From positions 806,001 to 870,000 of the forward strand of contig NZ_SGWE01000004.1 of the NCBI RefSeq assembly GCF_013337115.1: a stretch of 64,000 bases of DNA. The letters are read 5' to 3'. The notes under the pieces were generated by a model. That model was not told the DNA's origin. It saw only the letters and a program-made list of their open reading frames with translations, and did no database searches. Shown here in pieces: positions 27,071 through 38,566 of this stretch; the stretch's first letter is position 1, and each line of letters opens with the position of its first letter. The DNA comes from Deinococcus sp. JMULE3 (GTDB lineage Bacteria > Deinococcota > Deinococci > Deinococcales > Deinococcaceae). The position numbers and the translations under genes were made by a program.

Positions 27071-28801
27071 TCAAAGCTTGACGATGCGGCCCTTGACGAC
27101 GTTCTTCAGGGTGGGGCCGAAGGCCTTCAGGTAGCCGCTGAGCACGTCGGTGTCGCTCAGGCCAGGCAGCTGGGTGACGTTCGTGGCGCTCTTGAACACG
27201 CTGAAGTTGTCGCCGCCGCCCGCCAGGAAGTTGTTCGTGGCGATGCGGTAGGTGGCGGTGGCGCTAATGGGCGCGCCGTTCAGGGTGATGTCGGCGATGT
27301 TCACGCGCTGACCGTCGGGGTTGCTCAGGGTGTACTTGTAGCTGAAGCCTTCGGACACCTGCAGCAGCTTGACGGCGGTGGCGTTCGCGCCGCTCCACTG
27401 CTGCTCCAGCAGGTCCTTGATCTGCTGGCCGGTCAGGGTCACGACGGTGGTGGAGTTACCGAAGGGGTGCACGGCGAACACGTCGCCGAAGTTCACGGCG
27501 TTGCCGGGTTTGATGGCGGTCGCGTCGGGCAGGTCGGCGCGGATGCCGCCGGGGTTCATCAGGCCGATCTGGGTGCCCTGGGCCTTGGTGGCGTACACGA
27601 GCGCGTCGGCGATGACGTCGCCCAGCGCGGATTCGGTGTTGCGGGCGTTGCCGATGCCGCGCTGGATCTGCGGGTCACCGAGCGTGGCGACCTGCACGTT
27701 CTTGATGGCGGCGACCTTGTCGGTGGCCTTGGTGACGATGGCGGTCATGCTGGCGTCCAGGGTGCCTGCGGTCTTGCGGGCGTCGTAGTTCACGACGAGG
27801 TTGGCCGACTTGACTTCCATCACGCGGTGGTTGGCCTTGTCGACCACCAGGTCCAGGCGTTGGAGCAGGTGACCGTACTGTTCACCCTGGATGACGATCC
27901 GGTCCTTGCCGGTGGGGTCGGGCACCAGGCAGTTGTAGCCCTGGTGGCTGTGGCCACTGATGATGGCGCTGACGGCGGGGTCGACGCGCTTGGCAATGTC
28001 CACGATGGGCTTGGTCGCGTCGAGGCTCTTGCAACCGACCGTGTCGTACTTGTCGGTGCTGCCGGCAGCGAGTTCGCCGCCCTCGTGGATCAGCATGATG
28101 ATCGCGTCGGGTTTCTTGGCCTTGATCTCGGGGATGTACTTGTTCACTGCGGCGGCTTCGTCGGTGAAGTTCAGCATCTTCACGCCGTCGGGGGACACGA
28201 TGCCGGGCGTGGTCCTGGTGACGGCGCCCACGAAGGCAATTTTCAGGCCGTTGATGTCCTGGATGATGTAGGGCGCGAAGGGCATGCCGGTCTTGCCGGA
28301 GGCGGCGTTGTACGTGACGTTGGCGCCGATCCACTTGAAGGTGGCGCCGGTGTAGGTGGCGTCGTACTTGCAGGCCTTGCTGGTGTCGTTGCTGTTGCAG
28401 CCGCCGTTCTGCATGCGCAGCAGTTCGTCCAGGCCCTGGTCGAACTCGTGGTTGCCCAGTGCGCTGACTTTCATGCCCATGCCGTTCAGGGCGTACACGG
28501 CGGGTTCGTCGCGCAGCAGGCCGCTGATGATGGGGCTGGCGCCGATCAGGTCGCCGCCGCCGACGAGGATGGTGTTGGGGTTGGCCTTGCGGGCGTCGTT
28601 CACCTCGGCGGCGATGGCCTCGATGCCGCCGGCGCCGATCTTGGTGCCGTCGCTTGTCGTGAAGCTGGTGGGGGTCAGGTTGCCGTGGAAGTCGTTCAGA
28701 CCCAGGATGGTGACGTTGGCAGGGACCGGGGTCAGGGGACCGGTGGTGCAGGCGGTCAGGCCCAGCGCGACGGTCAGCAGCAGAACAGGCATGGTTTTCA
28801 T
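27071..28801 (-). CDS. Lipoprotein 5'-nucleotidase/metallophosphatase (UshA-like)
   Basis: A 576-residue protein with a lipobox LTAC (Cys18). The N-terminal calcineurin-like phosphoesterase domain shows [25 protein letters not shown] and SGHSHQG. The C-terminal 5'-nucleotidase substrate domain has [13 protein letters not shown] and [14 protein letters not shown]. Anchored outside the cytoplasm, it probably salvages nucleosides and phosphate from nucleotides, a task relevant to Deinococcus, which exports damaged nucleotides. A TAGACT box (28818-28813) lies 11 nt before the ATG. Confidence 0.92.
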   Translation of the reverse strand: MKTMPVLLLTVALGLTACTTGPLTPVPANVTILGLNDFHGNLTPTSFTTSDGTKIGAGGIEAIAAEVNDARKANPNTILVGGGDLIGASPIISGLLRDEPAVYALNGMGMKVSALGNHEFDQGLDELLRMQNGGCNSNDTSKACKYDATYTGATFKWIGANVTYNAASGKTGMPFAPYIIQDINGLKIAFVGAVTRTTPGIVSPDGVKMLNFTDEAAAVNKYIPEIKAKKPDAIIMLIHEGGELAAGSTDKYDTVGCKSLDATKPIVDIAKRVDPAVSAIISGHSHQGYNCLVPDPTGKDRIVIQGEQYGHLLQRLDLVVDKANHRVMEVKSANLVVNYDARKTAGTLDASMTAIVTKATDKVAAIKNVQVATLGDPQIQRGIGNARNTESALGDVIADALVYATKAQGTQIGLMNPGGIRADLPDATAIKPGNAVNFGDVFAVHPFGNSTTVVTLTGQQIKDLLEQQWSGANATAVKLLQVSEGFSYKYTLSNPDGQRVNIADITLNGAPISATATYRIATNNFLAGGGDNFSVFKSATNVTQLPGLSDTDVLSGYLKAFGPTLKNVVKGRIVKL

Positions 28802-28895
28802 AAGACCTGCATAGTCTACTCACGGTTGGGTCGCGCTTGGTGCTTCGGCGGTCAGTGCCGGACCGGAGGACAGTGGGGGTGTTAGCCTGCCTGCC

Positions 28896-30200
28896 ATGCT
28901 GGACCCGCATCTGCCCCTGCCGTTTCAGGCCACTGTTCACCCGGAGGCCCGCGCGGCGCGGCGCCTGACCTGGGATTCGCGGGAGGCGTCGCCGGACGTG
29001 GCGTTCGTGGCACTGCCCGGCGAGCGGATGCACGGGAACGCGTTCGTGGAGCAGGCGCTGGCGGCGGGCGCGCCGTTCGTGCTGACGGATCTGGACGTGC
29101 CGCGCGCGGTGCGCGTGGACGACGCGCAGGCGGCGCTGCTGGCGTGGGCGCGGGCCGAGCGCCTGTACGCGCCGTTGGTGGTGGGCGTGACGGGCAGCGC
29201 CGGGAAGACCACCGCGAAGAGTTACGTGGCGGCGGCGCTGGACGCCCTGTTCATGCCGGTGTTCAACACGATGCCAGCGATCGCGTGTTTCCTGATCGAG
29301 TCGGGCCGCGCGGGCCGCCCGCTGGTGGTCGAGATGGGCATCGACCGCGTCGGGGAGATGGCGGAACTCGTGGATCTGGTCCGCCCGGACGTGGGGGTCA
29401 TCACGACGATCGGCCCGGCGCACCTGGAGCAACTGGGCAGCATCGAGGGGATCGTACGGGAGAAGGGCGTGATCCTGCGGGACGTTCAGGGCAGCCCGGT
29501 GCGGGGGCTGGTGGGTTCGCAGGCGGCCGCGTTCTATCCGGGGGTGGACAGTTACGGGTTCGGGGAGGTGACCGTCGCGGGTGAGGACCTGAGCGTCAAG
29601 CCGGAGGGCGCGTCGTTCTCGTTCGCGGGTGTGCCCGTCACGCTGCCGCTGGCGTCCACGGTGCAGGCGGAGGCGGCAGTGCTGGGGCTGCAGCTGGCGC
29701 GGGAGGCGGGCCTCGATCTGGATGCCGCAGCCGGGCGCCTGAGCGCCGCGAGTGTGCCCGGCGGACGCTACCGGGTGCACCGGGGCCGCTTCACGGTGAT
29801 CGACGACGCGTACAACGCCTCGCCGGTTGCGGTGCGCGCGGCGCTGGACGCCCTGAGTGGCTGGGCCGGCGCGGACGGGGGGCGGCGGATCAGCGTGCTG
29901 GGCCGCATGCTGGAACTCGGCCCGACCGAGCGGGCCCTGCACGCCGAGGTGGGCGCGTACGCGCGGGACCGGGCGGACCTGACCTTCGGGGTGGGCGCCT
30001 TCGCACCTGAGCTGGGCGAGCGGGCCTTCGCGACGGTCCCGGAGCTCGTGGGGGCGCTGCTGGCGGAGATCCGGGACGGGGACGTGATTCTCGTGAAGGC
30101 CAGTCGTGGGATCAGCTGGACGCCCGAGCGCCGCGCGCAGGAGGGCGTGGGGCTGGACGTGGTCGTCCGCGCACTGCTGGAGACGCGGGACGGAGCGTGA
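28896..30200 (+). CDS. murF: UDP-N-acetylmuramoyl-tripeptide--D-alanyl-D-alanine ligase
   Basis: A 434-residue Mur ligase that adds the D-Ala-D-Ala dipeptide in peptidoglycan precursor synthesis. The ATP loop GVTGSAGKTT is at about 97-106, followed by the family blocks VVEMGIDRVGEMAEL, TIGPAHLEQLGS, IDDAYNASP (near 302) and VLGRMLELG. The ATG at 28896 follows TAGCCT (28883-28888) by 7 nt: leaderless. Confidence 0.93.
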   Translation: MLDPHLPLPFQATVHPEARAARRLTWDSREASPDVAFVALPGERMHGNAFVEQALAAGAPFVLTDLDVPRAVRVDDAQAALLAWARAERLYAPLVVGVTGSAGKTTAKSYVAAALDALFMPVFNTMPAIACFLIESGRAGRPLVVEMGIDRVGEMAELVDLVRPDVGVITTIGPAHLEQLGSIEGIVREKGVILRDVQGSPVRGLVGSQAAAFYPGVDSYGFGEVTVAGEDLSVKPEGASFSFAGVPVTLPLASTVQAEAAVLGLQLAREAGLDLDAAAGRLSAASVPGGRYRVHRGRFTVIDDAYNASPVAVRAALDALSGWAGADGGRRISVLGRMLELGPTERALHAEVGAYARDRADLTFGVGAFAPELGERAFATVPELVGALLAEIRDGDVILVKASRGISWTPERRAQEGVGLDVVVRALLETRDGA

Positions 30201-30210
30201 CCCCGGTCTG

Positions 30211-30344
30211 ATATGGACTCCGGTTGAAAGGTTTGCAAAACCATTCAACCCGAGCAGAGCGAGCAGGAGCGAAACGGGTTCCGGACGTGGAGCTGGCAAT
30301 CCGGTGAGGTTCCGGATTGTCAGCGAAACAAACGGAATCCGTAT
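30211..30344. mobile_element. MITE-like palindromic repeat (copy 2, full length)
   Basis: 134 bp with 12-bp terminal inverted repeats, ATATGGACTCCG at the left and CGGAATCCGTAT at the right (10 of 12 match). Inside are GGTTGAA paired with TTCAACC and CAATCCGG paired with CCGGATTG. The left 75 bp recur at 145-220. Noncoding, too small for a transposase; a MITE or structured intergenic repeat. Confidence 0.65.
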
Positions 30345-30440
30345 GAGGCCGGGTGGGTGGTCAGCGGGGTTCACGCTGCCCGACCCTCATGCCGCCCGAC
30401 CTTCATGCCGCTCAGCGTCCGCGCGGGCACAATGGCGGGC

Positions 30441-31169
30441 ATGCGCCTGCCGAGTGCCGCCCTGCCTGTCCTGCTGTCGGTTCTGCTGGGGGCCTGCGCG
30501 CCGACCGTGACGACCTCGGCGCCGGGCACGCTGCGCGCGGCGTTCAGTGACGCCGGGGTGGCGTGGACGGTCGGGGGGCGGGCGTGCGTGGCGCGCGCGC
30601 CGTCCTTTCAGGTCAGCTGTCCGGCGCTGCCGGGTGTGGTGGATGTCGCCTGGAATGACGGGCAGGCCTGGGCGGGCGTGCCGTCGCTGGGCGCGGTGGT
30701 CACGCTGGACGGCGCGGCGCGCAGCGTGAGCGTGGGCCGGGTGGCGGTCCTGAGTGCACGCCGGGTGTACCGGGAGAACGGCAGCGCCGTGGATTACGCG
30801 GGCGGGGCGGCGGGCGGGGTGCTGGGGTCACCGTCGGCGGCGCTGACCGGCGGGGACGGTCTGGAGTACCTGCTGCTGGACGGGCGGGTGGTGCGCGTGC
30901 AGGACGGCGCGACGCTGTCGGGGGCGGGGTTCACGCTGCTGAACGTGCGGCCGGACGGGGTGGCGGGCGGCACGCGGCCGGAGGTCGTCACGGCGACCGG
31001 CACGTACCGCCTGACGGGCACGCACCTGGAACGCGTGGACGTCTCGGGTGTGGTGCGCGCGAGGGTGCCGCATGGGCCGGGGCGGCTGGGGGTGGTGGGG
31101 GCGTGGCTGGTGACGGTCGCCCCGTCCGGCGAGGTGCGGGTGTTCGGCCCGGAGCTCGCCGCGCGCTGA
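30441..31169 (+). CDS. Putative lipoprotein with repeated beta-strand pattern
   Basis: A 242-residue exported protein with lipobox LLGAC near residue 17 (MRLPSAALPVLLSVLLGACAP). The mature part alternates short strands and Gly turns (VAWNDGQAWAGVPSLGAVVTLDG; YLLLDGRVVRVQDGATL), suggesting a beta-propeller-like fold. The ATG at 30441 is chosen because CACAAT lies 7 nt upstream and the signal peptide starts there; an ATG three codons earlier falls inside that box. Function unknown. Confidence 0.75.
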   Translation: MRLPSAALPVLLSVLLGACAPTVTTSAPGTLRAAFSDAGVAWTVGGRACVARAPSFQVSCPALPGVVDVAWNDGQAWAGVPSLGAVVTLDGAARSVSVGRVAVLSARRVYRENGSAVDYAGGAAGGVLGSPSAALTGGDGLEYLLLDGRVVRVQDGATLSGAGFTLLNVRPDGVAGGTRPEVVTATGTYRLTGTHLERVDVSGVVRARVPHGPGRLGVVGAWLVTVAPSGEVRVFGPELAAR

Positions 31170-31622
31170 CTTGCTGGGCGCTGACCCGCCGGGCGCGCGA
31201 GGCCAGCGCGTGAGTGTGGCTGTGCGGCGTCCTGGGCGCCGTGTGGGGCCGGTGGTGCTCATGGGGTCCATACCGTCCGCTCACGGTGGTGGTGGGCGGC
31301 GTGAGGAATTGCGTGAACTGCGGGTCTGACTTGTGGTGTACTAAGGCACCCCGTTCAAGAAGCCTTCATGTTCGGGGTGGGTGACCGGGCTGTGCGATTC
31401 GTCCCCACCGGGCGACGGAGGCGGCAGCTGGTGACCGGAGTCGGGAAACGTTCCTGCTGGTCGGGCGTTTCAGGTGTCAGGGTTACGTGAGTGGTGAGGT
31501 GGTTGAATGGACGCTCCATGCCCCTGACCTCGTTGTGCTGTGCGTCGTCCTCTCGCTGCCCACTCCGGCCCTCCCGCCGCCAGATGAGTGAATGCTAAAA
31601 TCCGCGTGATCCTGGAGGGAGA
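31170..31622. other. Gene-free stretch before the pilus operon
   Basis: 453 bp with no supported gene on either strand. It contains an inverted repeat CACCCCG (31347-31353) with CGGGGTG (31373-31379) and the pilus promoter at its end. I looked for a c-di-GMP-type riboswitch, as some pilus operons have, and saw no matching conserved core. Confidence 0.5.
31593..31601 (+). promoter_or_regulatory. Extended -10 promoter TGCTAAAAT of the pilus operon
   Basis: TG-N-TAAAAT. The transcript would start near 31608, leaving a short leader with GGAGG at 31614-31618 before the pilM ATG. No -35 box is evident, typical for extended -10 promoters. Confidence 0.6.
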
Positions 31623-32801
31623 ATGTCGAGTTTCCTGAACCGCTTACTCAGTCCACGCCCGAATGCCCTGGGTGTGGAGATTGGCACGAGTGCCATCAAG
31701 GTCGTGGCCCTGCGCCCCGGCTCCCCGCCGTCCCTCCAGCACGCCGTGATGGTGCCCACGCCCATCGGCAGCATGCGCGACGGACTGGTCGTGGAACCGC
31801 AGGCGGTCGCCACCGAGCTGAAGAACCTGCTGGCCGAGCACCGCATCACGAACCGCTTCGCCGTCACCTCGATCCCGAATCAGGTGGCGGTCACGCGAAA
31901 CATCATGGTGCCGAAGATGGACCGCAAGGACCTGCAGGAGGCCATCAAGTGGGAGGCCGAACGCTACATCCCCTACCCCATCGACGACGTCAGCCTGGAC
32001 TTCGACCTGCTCGACGACCCGGCCAACGTGCCCGACGACGGGCAGATGGAGGTCGTGATCGCCGCCGCGCCCACCGAGGCGGTCGCGCGGCAGGTCGAGG
32101 TGCTGCGCCTGGCGGGCCTGGAGCCCAGCATCGTGGACCTGAAGTCCTTCGCGGCGCTGCGCGCCCTGCGCGGGAACCTGCTCGGTGAGCACCTGACCAA
32201 GAGCACCCTGACCGGCAGCAACTACACCGAGGCCGGCGAGGTCGCACTGGTCATGGAGATCGGCGCGAGCAGCTCCGTGATCAACCTCGTGCGCGGCGAC
32301 CGCGTCCTGATGGCCCGCAACATCAACGTGTCCGCCGACGACTTCACGACCGCGCTGCAGAAGGCCTTCGACCTGGACTTCAGCGCCGCCGAGGAAGTCA
32401 AGCTGGGTTACGCGACCGCCACGACCCCCACCGAGGACGAGGAGGACCTGCTGAACTTCGACATGTCCCGCGAGCAGTACTCGCCGGCCCGCGTGTTCGA
32501 GGTCGTGCGTCCCGTGCTGGGTGACCTGATCACCGAGATCCGCCGCAGCCTGGAGTTCTACCGCGTCCAGAGCGGCGACGTCGTCATCGACCGGACCTTC
32601 CTGGCCGGGGGCGGCGCGAAACTGCGCGGCCTGGCCGCCGCGATCAGCGACGCGCTGGGCTTCCGCGTGGAGGTCGCCAGCCCCTGGCTGACCGTGCAGA
32701 CCGACCAGGCCAACGTGGACACCGGGTACCTGCAGGCCAACGCACCCGAGTTCACGGTGCCGCTGGGCCTCGCGCTGCGGGGGGTGACCAGTCGTGGTTG
32801 A
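31623..32801 (+). CDS. pilM: Type IV pilus assembly protein PilM
   Basis: A 392-residue cytosolic actin-like ATPase-fold protein. The phosphate-1-like loop is GVEIGTSAIKVVAL near residue 18, the SHS2-type region carries EAIKWEAERYIPYPIDDVSLDF, and the C-terminal loop is FLAGGGAKLRGLA. It docks the PilN N-terminus to link motor and inner-membrane complex. First gene of pilM-N-O-(P-like)-Q; Deinococcus uses this machinery for DNA uptake and twitching. It overlaps pilN by 8 bp. Confidence 0.93.
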   Translation: MSSFLNRLLSPRPNALGVEIGTSAIKVVALRPGSPPSLQHAVMVPTPIGSMRDGLVVEPQAVATELKNLLAEHRITNRFAVTSIPNQVAVTRNIMVPKMDRKDLQEAIKWEAERYIPYPIDDVSLDFDLLDDPANVPDDGQMEVVIAAAPTEAVARQVEVLRLAGLEPSIVDLKSFAALRALRGNLLGEHLTKSTLTGSNYTEAGEVALVMEIGASSSVINLVRGDRVLMARNINVSADDFTTALQKAFDLDFSAAEEVKLGYATATTPTEDEEDLLNFDMSREQYSPARVFEVVRPVLGDLITEIRRSLEFYRVQSGDVVIDRTFLAGGGAKLRGLAAAISDALGFRVEVASPWLTVQTDQANVDTGYLQANAPEFTVPLGLALRGVTSRG

Positions 32802-33495
32802 AATCAACCTGCTGCCCCAGCAGTACCGCAAGCAGAGCGAACCGACCCTCTGGCAGCCGGCCGCCGTCGGCCTGGCGGTCCTGACCGCCCTGATCCTCGT
32901 GGGGGTGGAGGTCGCGACCGCCACCAGGGTCGGCAACCTGAAGAAGGACATCGACAGCGTGAACGGCGAGATCGCCGCCCTGACCGCCTCCGAGCGTGAA
33001 TTCAAGACCCTGACGCAGGAGAAGAACCAGCTGACGCAGATCACTGCGATCGCCGTGCAGCTGCGGGACGCCAAGACGTACTGGTCGAACGATCTGGCCA
33101 GCTTCACCGCGCAGCTCCCCGGCGGGAGCGGCGTGGCCCTCAAGAGCATGACCATCCGCCCGCTGGAAGCCACGGCGCTGGCCACGCAGCAGCAGAACGG
33201 TGTGTACACTGGCAAGAACGTGACCCGTGAAATCGAACTGAACGGCTCGGCCAGCAGTCAGCAGGCGGTCGTGAACTTCCTGCGGACCTTCGAGAACAAC
33301 CCGAACTTCGGCGTGAACTTCCGCAGTCTGCAGAAGGAAGGCGAGACCGAGCAGTACACCTTCAACGCGACGGTCGGCATCGTGAAGGGCGACGCGGCCA
33401 CTCCAGCCGCGCCGGCGGGAACGCCCGGGACACCGGCGGCCCCGGCGGCACCCAGCGCGCCGGTCAGCGTGAAGGAGGGCGGACGTGTCGATTAA
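32794..33495 (+). CDS. pilN: Type IV pilus inner-membrane protein PilN
   Basis: A 233-residue bitopic protein. The short cytosolic N-terminus VEINLLPQQYRKQ is the conserved PilM-binding INLLP motif. One TM helix spans about 23-43, followed by a coiled coil (KKDIDSVNGEIAALTASEREFKTL) and a ferredoxin-like periplasmic domain. The C-terminus is Ala/Pro-rich. GTG start overlapping pilM. Confidence 0.9.
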   Translation: MVEINLLPQQYRKQSEPTLWQPAAVGLAVLTALILVGVEVATATRVGNLKKDIDSVNGEIAALTASEREFKTLTQEKNQLTQITAIAVQLRDAKTYWSNDLASFTAQLPGGSGVALKSMTIRPLEATALATQQQNGVYTGKNVTREIELNGSASSQQAVVNFLRTFENNPNFGVNFRSLQKEGETEQYTFNATVGIVKGDAATPAAPAGTPGTPAAPAAPSAPVSVKEGGRVD

Positions 33496-34129
33496 GCTCA
33501 CGCCCCGCAACCTCTTCTTCGTGGTCCTGACCGCGTGCCTGCTGGTGGTCGCGCTGTGGTACACCCTGCGTTTCCAGGCGCGCCAGCAGGAGATCAGCCT
33601 GCTGCAGGGCGACCTGGAGACCGCGCAGGCACGCGTGACGGTCATGCGCAGTCAGGCGGCACAGCTCCCGGCCCTGCGTGAGGAGGTCGCCAAGCTGAAG
33701 GTGCAGCAGGACGAGTTCCTCGCGGCCCTCCCGCAGACCGCGAACTACTACCGCATCCTGGACGAGATCCGCCTGAACGCTGCCGCGGCCGGGGCTGAAA
33801 TGTCCTCGTTCAACGTGAGTAACTCCACCGCGACCGGCCTGCCCGGAGGCGTGCGCCCCATCAACCTGAACGTGAACGTGTCCGGCACCTTCGCCCAGCT
33901 GTTCCAGCTGCTGCGCTCGGTGGAGACCATGAGCCGCTTCACGAACGTGAACAACGTCTCGCTGCAGCTGCCGCAGGCCACCAGCTTCGACCCCGTCCTG
34001 GAAGGCACCCTGGCCCTGACGGTGTACACCTTCGATCCCACGCAGGCCAGCGCTGCGGCCAGCGGCACCACCCCGCAGGCGCCGAACGCGGCGCCCGCCG
34101 CGCCCGCCCCGGCAGGAGGCACCCAGTGA
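33485..34129 (+). CDS. pilO: Type IV pilus inner-membrane protein PilO
   Basis: A 214-residue bitopic protein: TM about 9-29, coiled coil (QQEISLLQGDLETAQARVTVMRSQ), then the PilO ferredoxin-like domain (YYRILDEIRLNAAAAGAEMSSF; FAQLFQLLRSVETMSRF). It heterodimerises with PilN in the alignment complex. GTG start; overlaps pilN by 11 bp and the next gene by GTGA. Confidence 0.9.
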   Translation: MSIKLTPRNLFFVVLTACLLVVALWYTLRFQARQQEISLLQGDLETAQARVTVMRSQAAQLPALREEVAKLKVQQDEFLAALPQTANYYRILDEIRLNAAAAGAEMSSFNVSNSTATGLPGGVRPINLNVNVSGTFAQLFQLLRSVETMSRFTNVNNVSLQLPQATSFDPVLEGTLALTVYTFDPTQASAAASGTTPQAPNAAPAAPAPAGGTQ

Positions 34130-35226
34130 CGCGCGCGCCCGTCAAACTCTCCCGTGAAATGAAACTGCTGCTGGGCCTGCTGCTGCTGGTCGCCGCGATC
34201 GGCCTGTGGTACGTCCTGACCAACCGTGGCGCCGCCCCTGACGACACGGCCGTCACGCCCGACACCGCCGCCGGTACGCCCGCCCAGCAGGGCGACACGG
34301 TGCCCGTCACCACGCCGGACAAACCCGACACGGCCACGCAGGGCGCTCAGGGCAGCGGCGTGCAGTCCGGCGGTCAGGTGGACGTCGAGGTGATCCCACC
34401 CTTCCCCACCGACGACACGGCCGCCACGCCCGACCAGCCCGAAGTCACGGACACGCCGCCCACCCCGGCCGGCATCAATCCGGCCGGAACCCTGGCTGCC
34501 GTGCCCGGCAACAACCCCTTCCGCCCGCTGGCCCTCGATGATGACGGCACGGGCGCCAGTGCCCCGACCCCGGCGCCGAGCGCTCCGGTCAGCACGCCCA
34601 GCGCCCCGGTGGCGAGCGCACCGACGGTCACGCCGATTCCCTCAACGGGCGCGGTGGGCCTGAGCCCGCTGCCCAGCAGCGGCAACGACACGGGCGGCGC
34701 GCTGCCGGTCCCGACCATTCCCGTCACGGACGGCACGCCGGGCGTGACGCCGATTCCCTCGGGCGGCCCGGTCGCCATCGGGAACACGCCCGGCGGGACG
34801 ACCCCCAGCGGGACGGATACGCCCGCGCCGGTCAAACCCCCGGTCGCCGGGGTCAGCGTGCCCGGCATCACCCGCCTGCCCGGCAGCGGCGCGACGCCCG
34901 CCGCGCAGAGTGGCGCGGGCACCCTGCCGACCGGTACGCCGCAGCCCGGCACCCCGCAGGTCATCAGTGAGGTCGCCAGCAGCGGCGGGGTCGTGTCGGC
35001 CACGTCGGCCCTGGACAGCTTCGTGCAGACGCAGGGGCTGGCGTTCAACGCCGTGGTGCTCGGCCCGGTGAACACCGCGATCTTCCGCAGCAAGGACGGG
35101 TACGTGGTCGTCGCCGTCGGGCAGACCCTCCCGGACAGCCAGGTCACCGTGAAGGAAGTCACGGCGACCGGCGCGACCCTCAGCCTCGGCAACGACTCCA
35201 AGACCCTCGAACTGGATAAAAGGTGA
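34126..35226 (+). CDS. Pilus operon membrane protein, PilP/PilW-like
   Basis: A 366-residue bitopic protein between pilO and pilQ, the position of PilP in proteobacteria and PilW in Thermus. TM about 13-31, then about 250 residues of Pro/Thr/Ala/Gly-rich, presumably extended linker containing FRPLALDD. A small C-terminal beta domain follows (NAVVLGPVNTAIFRSKDGYVVVAVGQTLPDSQVTVKEVTATGATLSL) like the PilP HR domain that contacts secretin N-domains. The long linker could span the Deinococcus envelope; that is inference. Confidence 0.75.
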   Translation: MTRAPVKLSREMKLLLGLLLLVAAIGLWYVLTNRGAAPDDTAVTPDTAAGTPAQQGDTVPVTTPDKPDTATQGAQGSGVQSGGQVDVEVIPPFPTDDTAATPDQPEVTDTPPTPAGINPAGTLAAVPGNNPFRPLALDDDGTGASAPTPAPSAPVSTPSAPVASAPTVTPIPSTGAVGLSPLPSSGNDTGGALPVPTIPVTDGTPGVTPIPSGGPVAIGNTPGGTTPSGTDTPAPVKPPVAGVSVPGITRLPGSGATPAAQSGAGTLPTGTPQPGTPQVISEVASSGGVVSATSALDSFVQTQGLAFNAVVLGPVNTAIFRSKDGYVVVAVGQTLPDSQVTVKEVTATGATLSLGNDSKTLELDKR

Positions 35227-35229
35227 GCC

Positions 35230-37173
<1,944 letters not shown>

Positions 37174-37187
37174 CACGCTTTCTTCCG

Positions 37188-37220
37188 GCGCGCCTTCTTC
37201 GTGGGGGCGCGCTTTGTTTG
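37188..37220 (+). terminator. Intrinsic terminator after pilQ
   Basis: GCGCGCC (37188-37194) pairs with GGCGCGC (37206-37212), followed by TTTGTTTG. It separates the pilus operon from aroC, which has its own leaderless promoter. Confidence 0.75.
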
Positions 37221-37267
37221 TGCAGGGGCGCGCGGCGGGCAGCGCGATGGCGCTACAGTCGTGTGGC

Positions 37268-38416
37268 ATGAGGTACCTGACCGCTGGCGAATCACACGGG
37301 CCGCAACTGACGGCCATCATCGAGGGTCTGCCCTCCCAGTTGCCGCTCGGCAAGGGGGACATCGACCCGTGGCTGCGTAAGCGTCAGGGCGGGTATGGGC
37401 GTGGGCGGCGCATGGTGATCGAGACGGACGAGGCCGAGATCCTCTCCGGGGTGCGGGCCGGGCGGACGACGGGCGCGCCGGTCACGCTGGCGATTGCCAA
37501 CAAGGATCACCGGAACTGGACGGAGATCATGTCGCCCGAGCCGGGCGGCGAGCCGCGCAAGAAGGCCCTGACGGACGCGCGGCCCGGTCACGCGGACCTG
37601 ACGGGCGGCGTGAAGTACCGTCACAAGGACCTGCGGGACGTGCTGGAGCGCGCCTCGGCGCGGGAGACGGCGGCGCGCGTGGCGGTCGGGAGTATCGCGC
37701 TGAAGCTGCTGTCCGAGCTGGGCGTGGAGGGCGCGAACTACGTGTCGAGCCTCGCGGGGATCGAGACGCAGGTGCCGTTCAGCTGGGACGCGCTGGACGC
37801 CATCGAGAACAGCGACCTGCGCACCCCGGACGAGGACGCTGCGGCCATGATGCGCGAGCGGATCGATCAGGCGAAGAAGGACGGCGACACGCTGGGCGGC
37901 ATCCTGGAGGTGCGCTTCCGGGGCCTGCCGGTGGGCCTGGGGTCGTTCGTGCATTACGACCGCAAGCTGGACGGGAAGATCGCGCAGGCGGCCCTGAGCG
38001 TCCAGGCGATGAAGGGCGTTGAGATCGGCCGCGCCTTCGAGAACGCCGTCCAGCCCGGCAGTCGCGTGCATGACGCCGTGTACTACAGAGGGGGCACGTA
38101 CGCGCGCGACACGAACGGCGCGGGCGGCCTGGAGGCCGGGATGACGAACGGCGAGGAGCTGATCGTGCGGGTCGCCATGAAGCCGATCGCCACGCTGATG
38201 AAGCCGCTGCCGACCGTGAACGTGGTCACGCACGAGGCGTCCGACGCCGCCCGCGAGCGCAGCGATACGACGGCGGTGCCGGCGGCGGGCGTGATCCTGC
38301 AGTGCGTGATCGGCTGGGTGCTGGCCGAGGCGATGCTGGAGAAGTTCGGCGGGGACACCCTGCCGGAGTTGCAGGAGCGCGTGACGGCGGCGCGGGCCTT
38401 CGCGCAGTCGTACTGA
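37268..38416 (+). CDS. aroC: Chorismate synthase
   Basis: A 382-residue FMN-dependent enzyme making chorismate from EPSP. The family signature GESHGPQLTAIIEGLP is at the N-terminus; conserved basic blocks include RQGGYGRGRRM and DARPGHADLTGGVKY, with RASARETAARVAVG. The ATG at 37268 follows TACAGT (37254-37259) by 8 nt, so leaderless; upstream in-frame codons are not needed. It begins the aroC-aroK-aroB-aroQ series next to pilQ, a linkage also known in Thermus. Confidence 0.96.
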   Translation: MRYLTAGESHGPQLTAIIEGLPSQLPLGKGDIDPWLRKRQGGYGRGRRMVIETDEAEILSGVRAGRTTGAPVTLAIANKDHRNWTEIMSPEPGGEPRKKALTDARPGHADLTGGVKYRHKDLRDVLERASARETAARVAVGSIALKLLSELGVEGANYVSSLAGIETQVPFSWDALDAIENSDLRTPDEDAAAMMRERIDQAKKDGDTLGGILEVRFRGLPVGLGSFVHYDRKLDGKIAQAALSVQAMKGVEIGRAFENAVQPGSRVHDAVYYRGGTYARDTNGAGGLEAGMTNGEELIVRVAMKPIATLMKPLPTVNVVTHEASDAARERSDTTAVPAAGVILQCVIGWVLAEAMLEKFGGDTLPELQERVTAARAFAQSY

Positions 38417-38553
38417 ATGCTGAACGACACCGAGGGCGGCCGCCCGCACCTGCAGGCGTTCCGGGCCGGACTGGAGGACGGTCTGGCCGGGCACCTGCGG
38501 GACGTTCCTGAGGACATCGGGGGAAGCGTCACGCCGCGTCCGGAGGATTCCCG

Positions 38554-38559
38554 TACACT
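38554..38559 (+). promoter_or_regulatory. -10 box TACACT of aroK
   Basis: Lies 7 nt before the ATG at 38567, the leaderless spacing seen throughout this window; it supports the internal start of aroK. Confidence 0.55.
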
Positions 38560-38566
38560 GTCCCCC

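Noticed and set aside
31170..31592. c-di-GMP (GEMM) riboswitch before pilM
   Set aside because: The conserved tetraloop/receptor core and the characteristic GCACAGGGCAAACC-like block are absent.
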